NCBI GenBank assembly: GCA_964398055.1
Contig: CAYNLK010000009.1
Coordinates: 62,001 to 126,000 of the forward strand
Direction: 5' to 3'
Source of the DNA: CAYNLK01 sp964398055
Lineage (GTDB): Bacteria > Chloroflexota > Anaerolineae > 4572-78 > J111
DNA: 64,000 nt
The notes under the pieces are model-generated. The model did no database searches, was not told where the DNA came from, and saw only the letters and a program-made list of their open reading frames with translations. Of this stretch, positions 1 through 9,858 are shown in pieces (position 1 is the first letter of the stretch; the number at the start of each line of letters is the position of its first letter). The position numbers were made by a program, and so were the translations under genes.

Positions 1-1292
1 GCTATACCGATGATGAACTACAAATTGACTTTGAAATCTTTGCCTCGATGCTCCATCCGGATGACACTGCAACCGGCGCGGCCCTGGAAGCTCATCTGAA
101 AGATCGGGTCCCGTATGACATCGAGCAGCGGCTACGCCACAAGTCTGGCGACTACCGCTGGGTGCGGGTACGCGGCCAGGCCCTGTGGGACGAAAACGGC
201 CAGCCCGTCCGCATGGTTGGTTCCACCAGCGACATCACTGAGCAGAAGCAGGCCGAAGAAGCCATCCGGGCCAGCCAGGTTCAGTTAGCTGAGGCGCTTG
301 AGATTGCCCGGCTGGCTTATTGGGAGTTTGATGTGGCCAGCCAAATGTTCACCTTTAACGACCAGATCTACTCGATCTATGGCGTTACCGTTGAACAAGC
401 GGGTGGATATCAGATGTCCGCGGCCGAATTTGCCCGGCGATTTGTGCACCCCGCTGATGCGGCTGATGTTGGGCTGCAAATTCAACAAGCCCTGGAAACC
501 ACCGACCCGGATTATACCACCCAATTCGAGAGCCGGATTCTGCGGGGCGATGGTCGCGAGGTCTATATTACCGTTCAAATCAAGATTCTGAAGGATGAGC
601 AGGGCCGGACCATCAAACTTTATGGGATCAACCAGGATATCACCGAGCGAAAGCGGGCGGAACTCGAACGGGAACGGCTGCTGGCCGAAGTTGAGGCAGC
701 TTACCGCCAATACGTTCAGCAGGAATGGAGCCAATTTTTGGCCGAGCAGCACGGCGGCCACTGGCGGGTCGATCTCGCCCAACCCGGCCTGCAAGACGAA
801 CCGGGCGACAACGGCAACGGTAAAGCCGCCGTCGAAGTCCCGATTGCTCTGCGCGGGCAGCCGCTCGGCTCGCTGCGATTGGAAGACCTCAATCCGGGTC
901 GCAAGTGGACGGCCGAGGAAAAAGCCCTGGTGCAGGCAGTGTCGGAGCAGTTGGCCCAAACGGTCGAAAACCTGCGGCTGTTTGAAAACACCCGGCAGCG
1001 GGCGAACCGGGAACAGTTGACTCGGCAGATTACCGATAAAATGCGGGCTGCCCCGGACGTGGATACGATCATTGAAACCGGCCTGACCGAATTGGCGAAA
1101 GCCCTCGGGGTTGCCCGCACTTACGTCAAGCTGACTTCCAGGCCCGAGTCGGCAGTGGCCGCCGATGCGGCCAAAGTTGAGGCAATTCGGGTACAACTGA
1201 AACAGAACGGTCATCCAGAGCTGTCGGCCGCGGCTGCTTCTTTACCAAAAAGGGAGTCCGGCCAGCTTGAGCAGAGTGAGGAGAAAGAATGA
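1..1292 (+). CDS. PAS/GAF sensor protein without kinase domain (5' end outside window)
   Basis: The reading frame is open from base 3 with no stop before the first internal ATG at 48, so the start lies before the window. The visible part begins inside a PAS_3-type fold (MLHPDD, then the PAC stretch ending in VGSTSDITEQKQAEE). A second PAS/PAC follows at about residues 85-210 after ATG48, then a short coiled coil and a degenerate GAF at about 235-315. The last 80 residues look like only the first half of another GAF domain. No HisKA, HATPase or output domain is present. The stop overlaps the next start as ATGA (1289-1292), so translation is probably coupled. Cytoplasmic as far as seen. It probably feeds signals to the kinase two genes downstream; this is inferred from operon position only. 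Confidence 0.85.
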   Translation, partial: YTDDELQIDFEIFASMLHPDDTATGAALEAHLKDRVPYDIEQRLRHKSGDYRWVRVRGQALWDENGQPVRMVGSTSDITEQKQAEEAIRASQVQLAEALEIARLAYWEFDVASQMFTFNDQIYSIYGVTVEQAGGYQMSAAEFARRFVHPADAADVGLQIQQALETTDPDYTTQFESRILRGDGREVYITVQIKILKDEQGRTIKLYGINQDITERKRAELERERLLAEVEAAYRQYVQQEWSQFLAEQHGGHWRVDLAQPGLQDEPGDNGNGKAAVEVPIALRGQPLGSLRLEDLNPGRKWTAEEKALVQAVSEQLAQTVENLRLFENTRQRANREQLTRQITDKMRAAPDVDTIIETGLTELAKALGVARTYVKLTSRPESAVAADAAKVEAIRVQLKQNGHPELSAAAASLPKRESGQLEQSEEKE

Positions 1293-4189
1293 TGGCCCAG
1301 TTAACCAACCAACCTCCAGACATTGACCAGGCCCAATTAGCCCAGCCAACGGAGGCGGCCAGCCGCGCCCGCCATACCAACCGTATCTCGGTTATTACCG
1401 CCCTGGCGATGCTTGTTTTTACCCTGTATAACGTCTACACCGCCTCTCTGGCCCCAAGTTGGCAGCAGTATACCCATATTGGTCTCACCGCCGCTGTGGG
1501 TGTTGTGGCTGCACTCAGCGCTTGGCTGAGTCGGCATCATGGCCGCTCAAATTTGGGCATAGGGCTGCTGATAGGCGTGATCTGGTTGGCGCTCTTCATT
1601 ACCCCGTTTACGGTGGCCGGGCTTGGGTCAGCCCTCGGTCTGGCCGCAATTCTAATGACGTCCGGGCTGGCCGGCCTAACCTTACCCACCAGGCCGGCCA
1701 GGTGGGCCATTAGCGGTAGTGTTTTTGTCGGTCTGCTCATATTTTTAATTGACCTGTTTGGGCCGGAACGTCCCTCGGCCGTCTCGCCGTCTGTAGTTTT
1801 TGGGCTTCTTTTAGGGATAATTCTGATTTATAGTGTCTTCGTGGCCCGCCAGTTCCGTAACTATTCAGTCCGGACCAAGTTGATCGCCGCTTTCCTGGTG
1901 GTGACGGTGGTGGCGGTGGGGACCGTGGCCTTTTTCAATAGCCGCAGCACAACTGCGGCGCTGGAAGAGCAGTTAGGCAACAACCTGCGCAGCCTGGCCG
2001 ACTCGCTGGCAGTTTCCGTAGGGGGTGAATTGGTCCGGCAGATAGACTTACTCCGGACATTGGCTGCCGGTAGGCCCTTGCAAGCCAGCTTGTCCACGGC
2101 CAATATGTTTCGGCTTACCGGAAGTTTGAGTGAAATTCAGGCCGAGATGTTGAGCCGAGATCAGTTGTGGGCCGCCGTCCCCGACTCGGACCCCTTGGTC
2201 CAGGCGGTCATTGCCGGTACTTTTGCCAGACAGTTTCAAGATATTCAGGCCAGATTTCCGAATCATGTTGAAATCTTTGTGACCGATCGATATGGCGGCC
2301 TGGTGGCGGCGACCCATCGAACCTCGGACTTTTATCAGGCCGATGAAGAGTGGTGGCAGCTAACCTTTAATAATGGCCGGGGCGCGGTTTACATCGGCCA
2401 GCCGGAATTCGATGCCAGTTCAAACACCCTGGCGATAAATATGGCGGCGCCGGTTATTGACGATAGCACCGGCAATTTGCTGGGCGTGCTGCGTAGCACC
2501 TATCGTCTTGAAGCCCTGGTCGGCTTGTTGACCGCAGTGCAGACGGGGGATGCGGATCTCTATTTTCCGGGTGGAAAAGCCCTCACCGCCGGCAAAGTCG
2601 GAGTTAATCCGGTTGAGCCTGAGACCGCAGCCCAACTGGAAAGCTCCGTTGAGCGAAATTATACTCAATTCTCTTACGAGGGGGTGCCCAGTTTGGTCAG
2701 CCAGGTTCCGGTCAGGGCGATTACCGGCGAATCGATCATCGAGCAACTTGGTTGGAGGGTAGTAGTGCATCAGCCGGAAGCGGAGGCCTTTGCCCCGGTA
2801 GTAGCTCAAATTCAAGCCAGCCTGTTGCTGGCCTTGGTCATTCTGGGGCTGGCCGCCGCGGTGGCCGTAGGTATGGCCCAACTATTGGCCGGACCGATTA
2901 GCCGATTGACCAATGTGGCCGGCCGGGTGGCCGAGGGTGACCTGTCGGCCTGGGCGGAGGTAGAGTCTCAGGATGAGATTGGCCAGTTAGCCGGTGTTTT
3001 TAATACGATGACTGCGCAACTACGCCAGATCATTGGCAGCCTGGAAGAGCAGGTCGCCGGCCGCACCCGGCAACTGGCTACGGTGGTGCAGGTCAACCAG
3101 CGTTTGGCCGGTATTCTGGAGTTGAGCGACCTGCTGCGACAGGTGGTGGTCCTGATCAAAGAAACCTTTGACTATTACCATGTGCATATCTATCTGCTGG
3201 AAGGTGAGACTCTGCTAATGGTGGAAGGTTACGGCGAAGCCGGCGCAGCAATGAAACGGCAGGGCCACCATATCTCGCTCAATGCGCCTAAGAGCTTGGT
3301 GGCTCGGGCGGCTCGCCAGGGGCAGATCATCACCATCGGCAATGTGCGGGAAGAGCCGGACTGGCTGCCGAATCCGCTTTTGCCCGAGACTCAGGCCGAG
3401 ATGGCCGTACCGGTGATGTTGGGCGCCGAGGTCGTTGGCGTGCTCGACGTGCAGAGTGAAAAGATTGGCGGGCTAACTCAGGCCGATGAAAACACTCTGG
3501 CCGCTCTGGCTAACCAGGTGGCTATTGCGGTTCGCAACGCCCGCGCTTTTGCCGAAACCCAGCAAGCGCTGTATGAGGCCCAAAGATTGCAGCGGTTGTA
3601 CACCAGTCAGGCCTGGGAGCAGTTCCGGGCCGCTCGCCGCACCACCGATTACGAGGTTCGGCAGGCTGAGGTGCCGCCGTTGCCGGAAACGCCCACGCCT
3701 GAGGTCGAGGCGGCGCTAACTCAGGCCCAAACGGTCACGTTGATTACCAATGGCAAATCTCTCCCTGTTAAAGCCGGCCAAAGCGACCGGCTAGCCCTGG
3801 TAGAAGCTAAGCCAGGAGTCAACCAACAAGTTGCCAAATCACGCAACGCCCTGGCCACGCCCCTAAAATTGCGCAATCAAATCATCGGCGTGCTGGGTCT
3901 GCACGATGAGAATCCTGACCGCCGGTGGACTGAAGAAGAGATAACCTTGATCGAGGCGGTGAGCGAGCAGATGAGCCTAGCGATTGAAAATGCCCGCCTG
4001 TTTGAGCACACTCAACGGGACGCCTGGCGCAACCGGGTGGTCAGCGAAACAACGGCCAAGGTATGGGCCTCCTCCGAAATTGAAGAGGTGATGCGGGCGG
4101 CGGTGGCTGAGTTGGGTGACAAATTGAGGGCATCAGAGGTTGTTATTCGCTTGGGTACAGAGTCCAAGTTAGAAGAAGAGCAGTCATAA
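1289..4189 (+). CDS. Multi-TM dCache-HAMP-GAF membrane sensor lacking a kinase domain
   Basis: This 966-residue protein has six hydrophobic segments between about residues 33 and 190 and a seventh at about 198-217. An extracytoplasmic Cache-like region follows (about 220-500), then a TM segment (about 510-532) and a HAMP domain (LLAGPISRLTNVAGRVAEGD onward). A well-formed GAF domain lies at about 610-755, a second GAF-like domain at about 830-920, and the tail again resembles a GAF cut after its first helix. There is no histidine-kinase core or methyl-accepting domain, so any output must pass through a partner. The start ATG overlaps the upstream stop by four bases, and the kinase gene starts 40 bases downstream. 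It could instead be a remnant of a split kinase, but it has no frameshift and its domains are intact. Confidence 0.88.
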   Translation: MMAQLTNQPPDIDQAQLAQPTEAASRARHTNRISVITALAMLVFTLYNVYTASLAPSWQQYTHIGLTAAVGVVAALSAWLSRHHGRSNLGIGLLIGVIWLALFITPFTVAGLGSALGLAAILMTSGLAGLTLPTRPARWAISGSVFVGLLIFLIDLFGPERPSAVSPSVVFGLLLGIILIYSVFVARQFRNYSVRTKLIAAFLVVTVVAVGTVAFFNSRSTTAALEEQLGNNLRSLADSLAVSVGGELVRQIDLLRTLAAGRPLQASLSTANMFRLTGSLSEIQAEMLSRDQLWAAVPDSDPLVQAVIAGTFARQFQDIQARFPNHVEIFVTDRYGGLVAATHRTSDFYQADEEWWQLTFNNGRGAVYIGQPEFDASSNTLAINMAAPVIDDSTGNLLGVLRSTYRLEALVGLLTAVQTGDADLYFPGGKALTAGKVGVNPVEPETAAQLESSVERNYTQFSYEGVPSLVSQVPVRAITGESIIEQLGWRVVVHQPEAEAFAPVVAQIQASLLLALVILGLAAAVAVGMAQLLAGPISRLTNVAGRVAEGDLSAWAEVESQDEIGQLAGVFNTMTAQLRQIIGSLEEQVAGRTRQLATVVQVNQRLAGILELSDLLRQVVVLIKETFDYYHVHIYLLEGETLLMVEGYGEAGAAMKRQGHHISLNAPKSLVARAARQGQIITIGNVREEPDWLPNPLLPETQAEMAVPVMLGAEVVGVLDVQSEKIGGLTQADENTLAALANQVAIAVRNARAFAETQQALYEAQRLQRLYTSQAWEQFRAARRTTDYEVRQAEVPPLPETPTPEVEAALTQAQTVTLITNGKSLPVKAGQSDRLALVEAKPGVNQQVAKSRNALATPLKLRNQIIGVLGLHDENPDRRWTEEEITLIEAVSEQMSLAIENARLFEHTQRDAWRNRVVSETTAKVWASSEIEEVMRAAVAELGDKLRASEVVIRLGTESKLEEEQS

Positions 4190-4229
4190 CATCATGCAGC
4201 GGCTTCTGAACGGTCAGGAGGTTTGATAG

Positions 4230-7097
4230 ATGGGCGATAAAGAATTCAATCAGGAACAGAATATCAACCTAAGTCGAGCGATGGAGATGGAGTCTGCTGA
4301 TCGAGCTTGGCCTGCTGAGTTCCAGGCGGACCAACCCAAGTTATCTCGTTCTTATGGTTTTTTTGGTGGCCTACGGGGCGCCTTGTTAACAGCTTTCTTG
4401 CTTATTTCTATCTTAACGATTGGCTTGATTGTTGCAGTGAGTATTTTCTTGAGTATTCGAGCCTCGCGGAACTTAGTGCTTGAACAGTTGGCCTCAGAAA
4501 TTGAGCTAAAAGAGCAGGCTGTTCACAACTGGCTGAGTGAGCGAACCAACGATCTGGCTGTCATCGCCAACAATCCCGGCGACATAAAAAATGTAAAAGC
4601 GTTATTGGCTACTGATGATAAACTGTTGTACGAAACCTTCCGCAGACGGCTGGAGGCGGAATTCGGCCCAACCAGCCGATTCAATGAAATGTTTCTACTC
4701 AATCCGGTCGGGCAGGTGGTCGTTACAACCAATGAGGAAAATCTGGGTAAAACCTACGCCAACCAGAGTTTTTTCCTAAATAGCTTATCGGCCCCTTTTG
4801 CTTCTGCACTTTTTCACAACATCGACACAGGGGCGACCGAGATTGTCATTGCGGTACCGATTCGAGATGAATCTGGTGGTCTAATTGGTGTGTTGTCTGG
4901 CCGTCTAAATCTATCGGAACTGACTGAGCTTATCTTGGTTCGGACGGGTTCTACCCAAACCGGTGAAACTTACCTGGTTGATAGAAATCGCCGTTTTTTA
5001 ACAGAACCTCGGTTTGCCCCCAGTTCCCAATCTGCTCGTTCCGAAGGGATTGAACGGGCCCTGACCGCCGGTCCTGACCGCAACGGCCAGGATATTTACA
5101 ACAACTATAATGGGGTTGAAGTGGCCGGCGCTTATCGCTGGATACCTGAACTACAAGTGGCGCTTATCACCGAAAGAGATGCCGATGAGGCCTTAGCCGG
5201 AGTTCGCCAACTGGGCTGGTTCAGCGGCGGTGTTGCCGTCTTGACTCTGGTTATTGCTACCGTTATTGCGTTATATTTTACTTCTCGGATCACCAGGCCC
5301 ATTTCTAGATTAACTCAGGTAGCAACTGCCGTAGCAGAAGGGGATCTAACTCAAACTGCGGATATACAGGTTCAAAATGAGATCGGTGTATTGGCTGAAT
5401 CCTTTAACACGATGACGGGGCACTTGCGCGACTTTATCGAATCGCTCGAAGACCGCGTCTACGAACGGACCCACGCCCTGGAAACCAGCGCCGATATCAG
5501 TACTCAATTGATCGCCATTCGTGACCTTGACCAATTGTTGCGGTATGTCGTCAATCGAATTCAAGAGCAGTTTGGTTTTTATCACACCCATGTTTACCTG
5601 ATCGAGGCCGAAACCGGCGATCTGGTGATGACCGAAGGCTCCGGCGAGGTAGGCCGGCAGCTCAAAGAGAAAGGCCACCGGCTGGAGGCCGGTCAGGGTA
5701 TTGTTGGCACCGTGGCCAGCACCAACGAAGCGTTTCTGAGCAACAATGTCGATGATCTGCTTAACTTTGTGCGCAACCCTCTCCTGCCTGAAACCAAGTC
5801 TGAACTGGCAGTGCCGCTGCGCAAAGGCAACGAAGTGCTGGGCGTGCTGGATATTCAAAGTGAGCAACCCAACCGCTTCTCCCAGTCAGATCTGTCGTTG
5901 ATGCAGGCCATTGCCAACCAGGTGGCGATTGCTGTTGACAACGTCCGCTTGCTGGAAGAAACTCGAGTCGCGTTGGATAAGGTCGAGCAACTCAACCGCC
6001 GGCTTACCGGCGAAGCCTGGGAGCAAACTACTGAGGAGAGACCTGCTACCGGCTATCGTTTTGTCAAGGGGGTTAGTTTGCCGGTTACCCGCGAGAACGA
6101 TATGTGGCTACCGCCGATGAAGCAGGCGGCTATGACTAAACAGTTGATCAAGGCAGTGCATCCCGGCAACGGCGGGCCGCCCCGGGCCGAATTAGCTGTG
6201 CCGCTGCTCTTGCGCGGTCAGGTGATCGGTACGTTGGGCCTTAAGCGTGAGGAAGCCGCCGATTGGAGCGAGGATGAGTTGACCGCGGTCGAGTCGGTGG
6301 CTAACCAGATTACCCTGGCCCTGGAAAACGCCCGCCTGTCGGAAGAGCAGGCCAAAACCATCGTCCAGCTCAAGGATGTCGACCGGCTCAAATCGGAATT
6401 TCTGACCAGCATGAGCCATGAGCTGCGGACGCCGCTCAACTCCATCATCGGTTTTGCCGATGTGATCTTGCAGGGTATCGATGGCGACCTGCCCGATCTG
6501 GCTATGAACGATGTCAGGCTAATTTACAACAGCGGGCAACACCTGCTGGCTCTGATCAACGATATTTTGGATTTGGCTAAAATTGAAGCCGGCAAAATGG
6601 AGCTGGTCCGTGAGCCGATCAATGTCACTCAGGCCATTAAAGAGGTCCTGGCCGCCTCTCGCTCCTTGCTCAAGGATAAACCGGTCGAGGTGGTTGTTGA
6701 GACCGAGGAACATTTGCCGTTGATTTACGCTGATAAACTACGCTTTAATCAGATTTTGTTGAATTTGGTCAGTAATGCCGCTAAATTCACGGAAAAAGGT
6801 GAAATCATTTTGGAGGCCAGAGTTTATGACCCCGAGCCTGACAAAATGTTTGTGTCGGTAACCGACTCCGGGATTGGCATTCCACCGGATAAAGTCGAGA
6901 CGATTTTTGACCGCTTCCGCCAGGCCGACAGTTCGACGACCCGCAAGTATGGCGGCACCGGCCTGGGGTTGCCCATCTGCAAGCAGTTGGTGGAGATGCA
7001 TGGCGGCCACATCGGCGTGATCAGCCGCGAAGGTAAAGGTTCTACGTTTTACTTTACCATCCCGCTGGTTCAGGAAACTGTGGCGGTGGAAGGGTAG
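4230..7097 (+). CDS. Membrane sensor histidine kinase (dCache-HAMP-GAF-HisKA-HATPase)
   Basis: Two TM segments (about 53-75 and 332-352) flank a double-Cache-like sensor region. HAMP follows (about 353-407), then GAF (about 425-575), a weaker GAF (about 640-710), HisKA with MSHELRTPLNSIIGFAD (phospho-acceptor His about residue 730), and HATPase_c. The HATPase has an N box (LLNLVSNAAKF), a G1 box (DSGIGIPPDK) and a G2 box (GGTGLGLPICKQLVEMHGG), so the enzyme should be active. It autophosphorylates on His and should pass phosphate to a receiver; the receivers of the next two genes are the obvious candidates. An AGGAGG Shine-Dalgarno at 4216-4221 sits eight bases before the ATG. It is the only kinase in the operon. 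Confidence 0.95.
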   Translation: MGDKEFNQEQNINLSRAMEMESADRAWPAEFQADQPKLSRSYGFFGGLRGALLTAFLLISILTIGLIVAVSIFLSIRASRNLVLEQLASEIELKEQAVHNWLSERTNDLAVIANNPGDIKNVKALLATDDKLLYETFRRRLEAEFGPTSRFNEMFLLNPVGQVVVTTNEENLGKTYANQSFFLNSLSAPFASALFHNIDTGATEIVIAVPIRDESGGLIGVLSGRLNLSELTELILVRTGSTQTGETYLVDRNRRFLTEPRFAPSSQSARSEGIERALTAGPDRNGQDIYNNYNGVEVAGAYRWIPELQVALITERDADEALAGVRQLGWFSGGVAVLTLVIATVIALYFTSRITRPISRLTQVATAVAEGDLTQTADIQVQNEIGVLAESFNTMTGHLRDFIESLEDRVYERTHALETSADISTQLIAIRDLDQLLRYVVNRIQEQFGFYHTHVYLIEAETGDLVMTEGSGEVGRQLKEKGHRLEAGQGIVGTVASTNEAFLSNNVDDLLNFVRNPLLPETKSELAVPLRKGNEVLGVLDIQSEQPNRFSQSDLSLMQAIANQVAIAVDNVRLLEETRVALDKVEQLNRRLTGEAWEQTTEERPATGYRFVKGVSLPVTRENDMWLPPMKQAAMTKQLIKAVHPGNGGPPRAELAVPLLLRGQVIGTLGLKREEAADWSEDELTAVESVANQITLALENARLSEEQAKTIVQLKDVDRLKSEFLTSMSHELRTPLNSIIGFADVILQGIDGDLPDLAMNDVRLIYNSGQHLLALINDILDLAKIEAGKMELVREPINVTQAIKEVLAASRSLLKDKPVEVVVETEEHLPLIYADKLRFNQILLNLVSNAAKFTEKGEIILEARVYDPEPDKMFVSVTDSGIGIPPDKVETIFDRFRQADSSTTRKYGGTGLGLPICKQLVEMHGGHIGVISREGKGSTFYFTIPLVQETVAVEG

Positions 7098-7133
7098 TCC
7101 ATTGAAATCCAAACCCCAAAATAACATCCAGGT

Positions 7134-9299
7134 TTGTCAAAAGTGTTAAAATCATACCTCACTAGAATAAAATGTTTGGAATGTAATCAGAAGTTCGCTT
7201 ATCACCCGGGTCTAGATCGCTGCCCGGCGTGCGGCGGCGCGTGGCTAGACGCCGAATATGATTATGAGGCGGTCGCCAAAATCTGGCAGTCCGGCCTGGC
7301 CGGACGAACGAACTCATTATGGCGCTATCTCGAGTTGTTGCCAATCCTGAACCCTGCTGAGGTGGTTAGCATGGGTGAAGGGTTTACCCCGCTGGTCAGG
7401 GCGACCAAAATTCAGCAGCGATTAGGCCATCCCTCCATTTTTATCAAGGACGAGCGCCAATCACCGACCAGCTCCTTCAAAGACCGGCAGGCCGCGGTGG
7501 CGGCCACAGCCATGCGTGAGGCTGGCATCAGCGAGTGCGTTCTGGCTTCTACCGGCAATGCGGCTGCGGCCTACTCGGCTTATTGCGCCCGGGCCGATAT
7601 CAAGCTGTGGGTCTTTCTCACCAGCCTGGTGCCGGTACCCAAAATGCGCGAAGCCGCCCTGTACGGCGCCGAAGTCATCAAGGTTACCGGTACGTACGAT
7701 CAGGCTAAAAATATCGCCGCCGATTTTGCCGCCCGGCGCAAAATTCATTTCGACAAGGGGGCCAAGGCGATCCCCGGTAAAGAAAGCATGAAGACGGTTG
7801 CCTTTGAAATTGCCGAGGAGCTGGCTCGTTATCTCCCCCCCCGTTCAGGGGAAGGCGCCTGGCAAGCCCCGGACTGGTACATTCAAGCTGTCAGCGGCGG
7901 CATTGGCCCGTTGGGGGTACAGAAAGGCTTTGAAGAGTTATACCGGATGGGGTTGACCGACCGGATACCCAAAATCGGGGTGGTTCAGGTGGCTGGCTGC
8001 GCGCCGATGGTGCGCGCTTTTGCCGCCAACCAGCCCAAAGCCGAACCGGTGACGCCGGAAACGCGTATCACCGTGCTATCTACCGGCGACCCCGGCTTTG
8101 GTTACCAACTGCTCTATCAGGCTAACCAAACCTATGGCGGCCAGATGCTGGATGTAACGGACGAAGAGGCATTTGAGGCTATGCGCTTGCTGGCCAAAAC
8201 AGAAGGCTATTCGGTTGAACCGGCCACGGCGGTGGCTTTTGCCGGGCTGGATAAATTAGTTCAGCAAGGTTTCATCAAGCCCGATGAGATCGTAGTGGTC
8301 AACTGTTCCGGCCATACCTTCCCGGTTGAGAAGCACATTATGGACGAGGAAGAGCTGTTGGATGTGCGGCTCTCCCCGGCCGAGCGGGCGGCGCCGGGCG
8401 CGCCCATTGACGGTTTAGGGGCGGCTTTACAGCGTCTGGATGAGCAGGTCACCACCATCGTGGTGATTGACGATAACCCTATGGACAGCCGCCTGATCCG
8501 GCGATTGCTGCAGGCCAGAAAATCGTACCGGGTGTTTGAGGCCAACAGCGCCCTCGAGGGTTTGAAAATCGTCCAAGAACGGCTGCCCGATCTGGTGGTG
8601 AGTGATCTGACCATGCCGGAAATGGATGGCTTCACCTTGCTCGAGGAATTGAAAAAAGATCCCCAAACGGCCCATATTCCGGTGATTGTTGTCTCGGCCA
8701 AGGATTTAACCCCGGAAGACGAACAACGTCTGGCCGGTCAAACCTCGTCGATCTGGCTCAAAGGCGCCTTCTCAACCCAGGAGCTGGTTGAGCACGTGGT
8801 CAATACGCTGTCTGGCCCCGAGGCTGATGGGCCAACTGAGCCAGCTCGCCGCCTCACCGACACTCAAGAGCTTGAAGTAGTCCCGGCTGCTTCACCCTCT
8901 ACTCAGGAACCTGCCTCTGCCGGGAGCAAAAAGGTGGTTTTGATTGAGGACAATCCGCTGGATGCTCGCTTGATCAGCCGGATCTTGCAACTGAGTCGAC
9001 CGTTAGAGATCAAGTCGGTCCAGGCCGGCCAGGAGGCCATCCGGGTCATCCGGGCCGAACATCCCGATCTGGTCATCCTGGATTTGATGATTCCCGATAA
9101 AGATGGTTTTGAGATTTTGACCGAGTTAAGACATGATGAGCAACTGGATAACATTCCGGTGGTGGTTATTACTTCCAAAGATCTGTCAGAGGCTGAACGG
9201 CAGTTACTGAATGCTAATGGGGTAGCTTCAATGTGGCAAAAGGGCAAATTCGACCGCCAGAAGTTAGTCGCTCACATCGAGGCCCAGTTGGAGGAATAG
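7134..9299 (+). CDS. Threonine-synthase-like PLP enzyme fused to two receiver (REC) domains
   Basis: Residues about 1-420 are a fold-type II PLP enzyme of the threonine synthase family. They include an N-terminal zinc-ribbon-like CxxC...CxxC (CLEC, CPACGG), the PLP lysine in SSFKDR (about K116), the phosphate-binding loop ASTGNAAAAYSAY, a glycine loop (SGGIGPLGVQKGF) and a C-terminal NCSGHTFP. After a linker of roughly 30 residues come two complete REC domains. Each has an acidic pair (VVIDDN, VLIEDN) and a phospho-acceptor Asp (SDLTMPEMDG about residue 491; LDLMIPDKDG about 650), and both end without a DNA-binding domain. The frame is continuous. The indicated start is TTG; GTG at 7143 is a plausible alternative, since the AGG at 7130-7132 suits it better. 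The gene lies 36 bases after the kinase gene. That phosphorylation controls the PLP enzyme is inference. Confidence 0.9.
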   Translation: MSKVLKSYLTRIKCLECNQKFAYHPGLDRCPACGGAWLDAEYDYEAVAKIWQSGLAGRTNSLWRYLELLPILNPAEVVSMGEGFTPLVRATKIQQRLGHPSIFIKDERQSPTSSFKDRQAAVAATAMREAGISECVLASTGNAAAAYSAYCARADIKLWVFLTSLVPVPKMREAALYGAEVIKVTGTYDQAKNIAADFAARRKIHFDKGAKAIPGKESMKTVAFEIAEELARYLPPRSGEGAWQAPDWYIQAVSGGIGPLGVQKGFEELYRMGLTDRIPKIGVVQVAGCAPMVRAFAANQPKAEPVTPETRITVLSTGDPGFGYQLLYQANQTYGGQMLDVTDEEAFEAMRLLAKTEGYSVEPATAVAFAGLDKLVQQGFIKPDEIVVVNCSGHTFPVEKHIMDEEELLDVRLSPAERAAPGAPIDGLGAALQRLDEQVTTIVVIDDNPMDSRLIRRLLQARKSYRVFEANSALEGLKIVQERLPDLVVSDLTMPEMDGFTLLEELKKDPQTAHIPVIVVSAKDLTPEDEQRLAGQTSSIWLKGAFSTQELVEHVVNTLSGPEADGPTEPARRLTDTQELEVVPAASPSTQEPASAGSKKVVLIEDNPLDARLISRILQLSRPLEIKSVQAGQEAIRVIRAEHPDLVILDLMIPDKDGFEILTELRHDEQLDNIPVVVITSKDLSEAERQLLNANGVASMWQKGKFDRQKLVAHIEAQLEE

Positions 9300-9369
9300 G
9301 GATATGATCGAATACGTAGACTCTCTGGGATATTCGACAAATTTTTCGATGGAGGATGTTAAATAAAAA

Positions 9370-9741
9370 ATGCGAATCTTGTACGTGGAAGATAATTTTG
9401 AAAATAAACTGTTTGTGCGTCGGGTGATCGAGTCGATGGGTCACGAAATGTTGGAAGCCGAAACCGGTCTGGACAGCCTGACAATGGCGGCCGAGGAGAT
9501 GCCCGATCTGATCCTGATGGATATCAATATTCCGGGGATGGATGGTCTGGAGACGACGACCAAGCTGAAGCAGAATCCTCAATTAGCCCACATCCCGGTG
9601 ATTGCCTTAACCGCTAACGCCATGAAGGGGGACAAAGAACGTTGCCTGGCGGCCGGCTGCGACGGATATATGCAAAAACCTGTGGGCGTTTCCGACTTGC
9701 GTCGCGAGATTCAACAGTATGCGGTTCGACCCAGGGCTTGA
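9370..9741 (+). CDS. Single-domain response regulator (CheY/DivK-like)
   Basis: This 123-residue protein is one REC domain only. It has the acidic pair E7-D8 (YVEDN), phospho-acceptor D51 (LILMDINIPGMDG), switch T81 (ALTAN) and K103 (MQKPVG), all the residues needed for phosphotransfer. There is no output domain, so it acts by protein-protein contact or as a phosphate shuttle or sink. A GGAGG at 9351-9355 is 14 bases from the ATG, a long spacing. It is the last gene of the signalling operon, 70 bases after the PLP-REC-REC gene. Confidence 0.93.
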   Translation: MRILYVEDNFENKLFVRRVIESMGHEMLEAETGLDSLTMAAEEMPDLILMDINIPGMDGLETTTKLKQNPQLAHIPVIALTANAMKGDKERCLAAGCDGYMQKPVGVSDLRREIQQYAVRPRA

Positions 9742-9858
9742 GCGGCAGGCCCACCCAGAGCCGGTCCGAGGCCGGTTGAACCATCTGCCCAAAACTTTCT
9801 GGGCGGTTTCAGCCTACTACTCGGCTGTATTTAGAGCTGGGTCTGCGCCGTGATGAAT

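Noticed and set aside
285..1214. 309-residue minus-strand frame
   Set aside because: It lies antisense to the PAS/GAF sensor, whose domains are clear on the plus strand. The minus frame shows no recognisable fold.
7134..9299. Frameshift or two separate genes for the PLP enzyme and receivers
   Set aside because: The frame runs without a stop across the linker, with no ribosome site and start codon before the first receiver.
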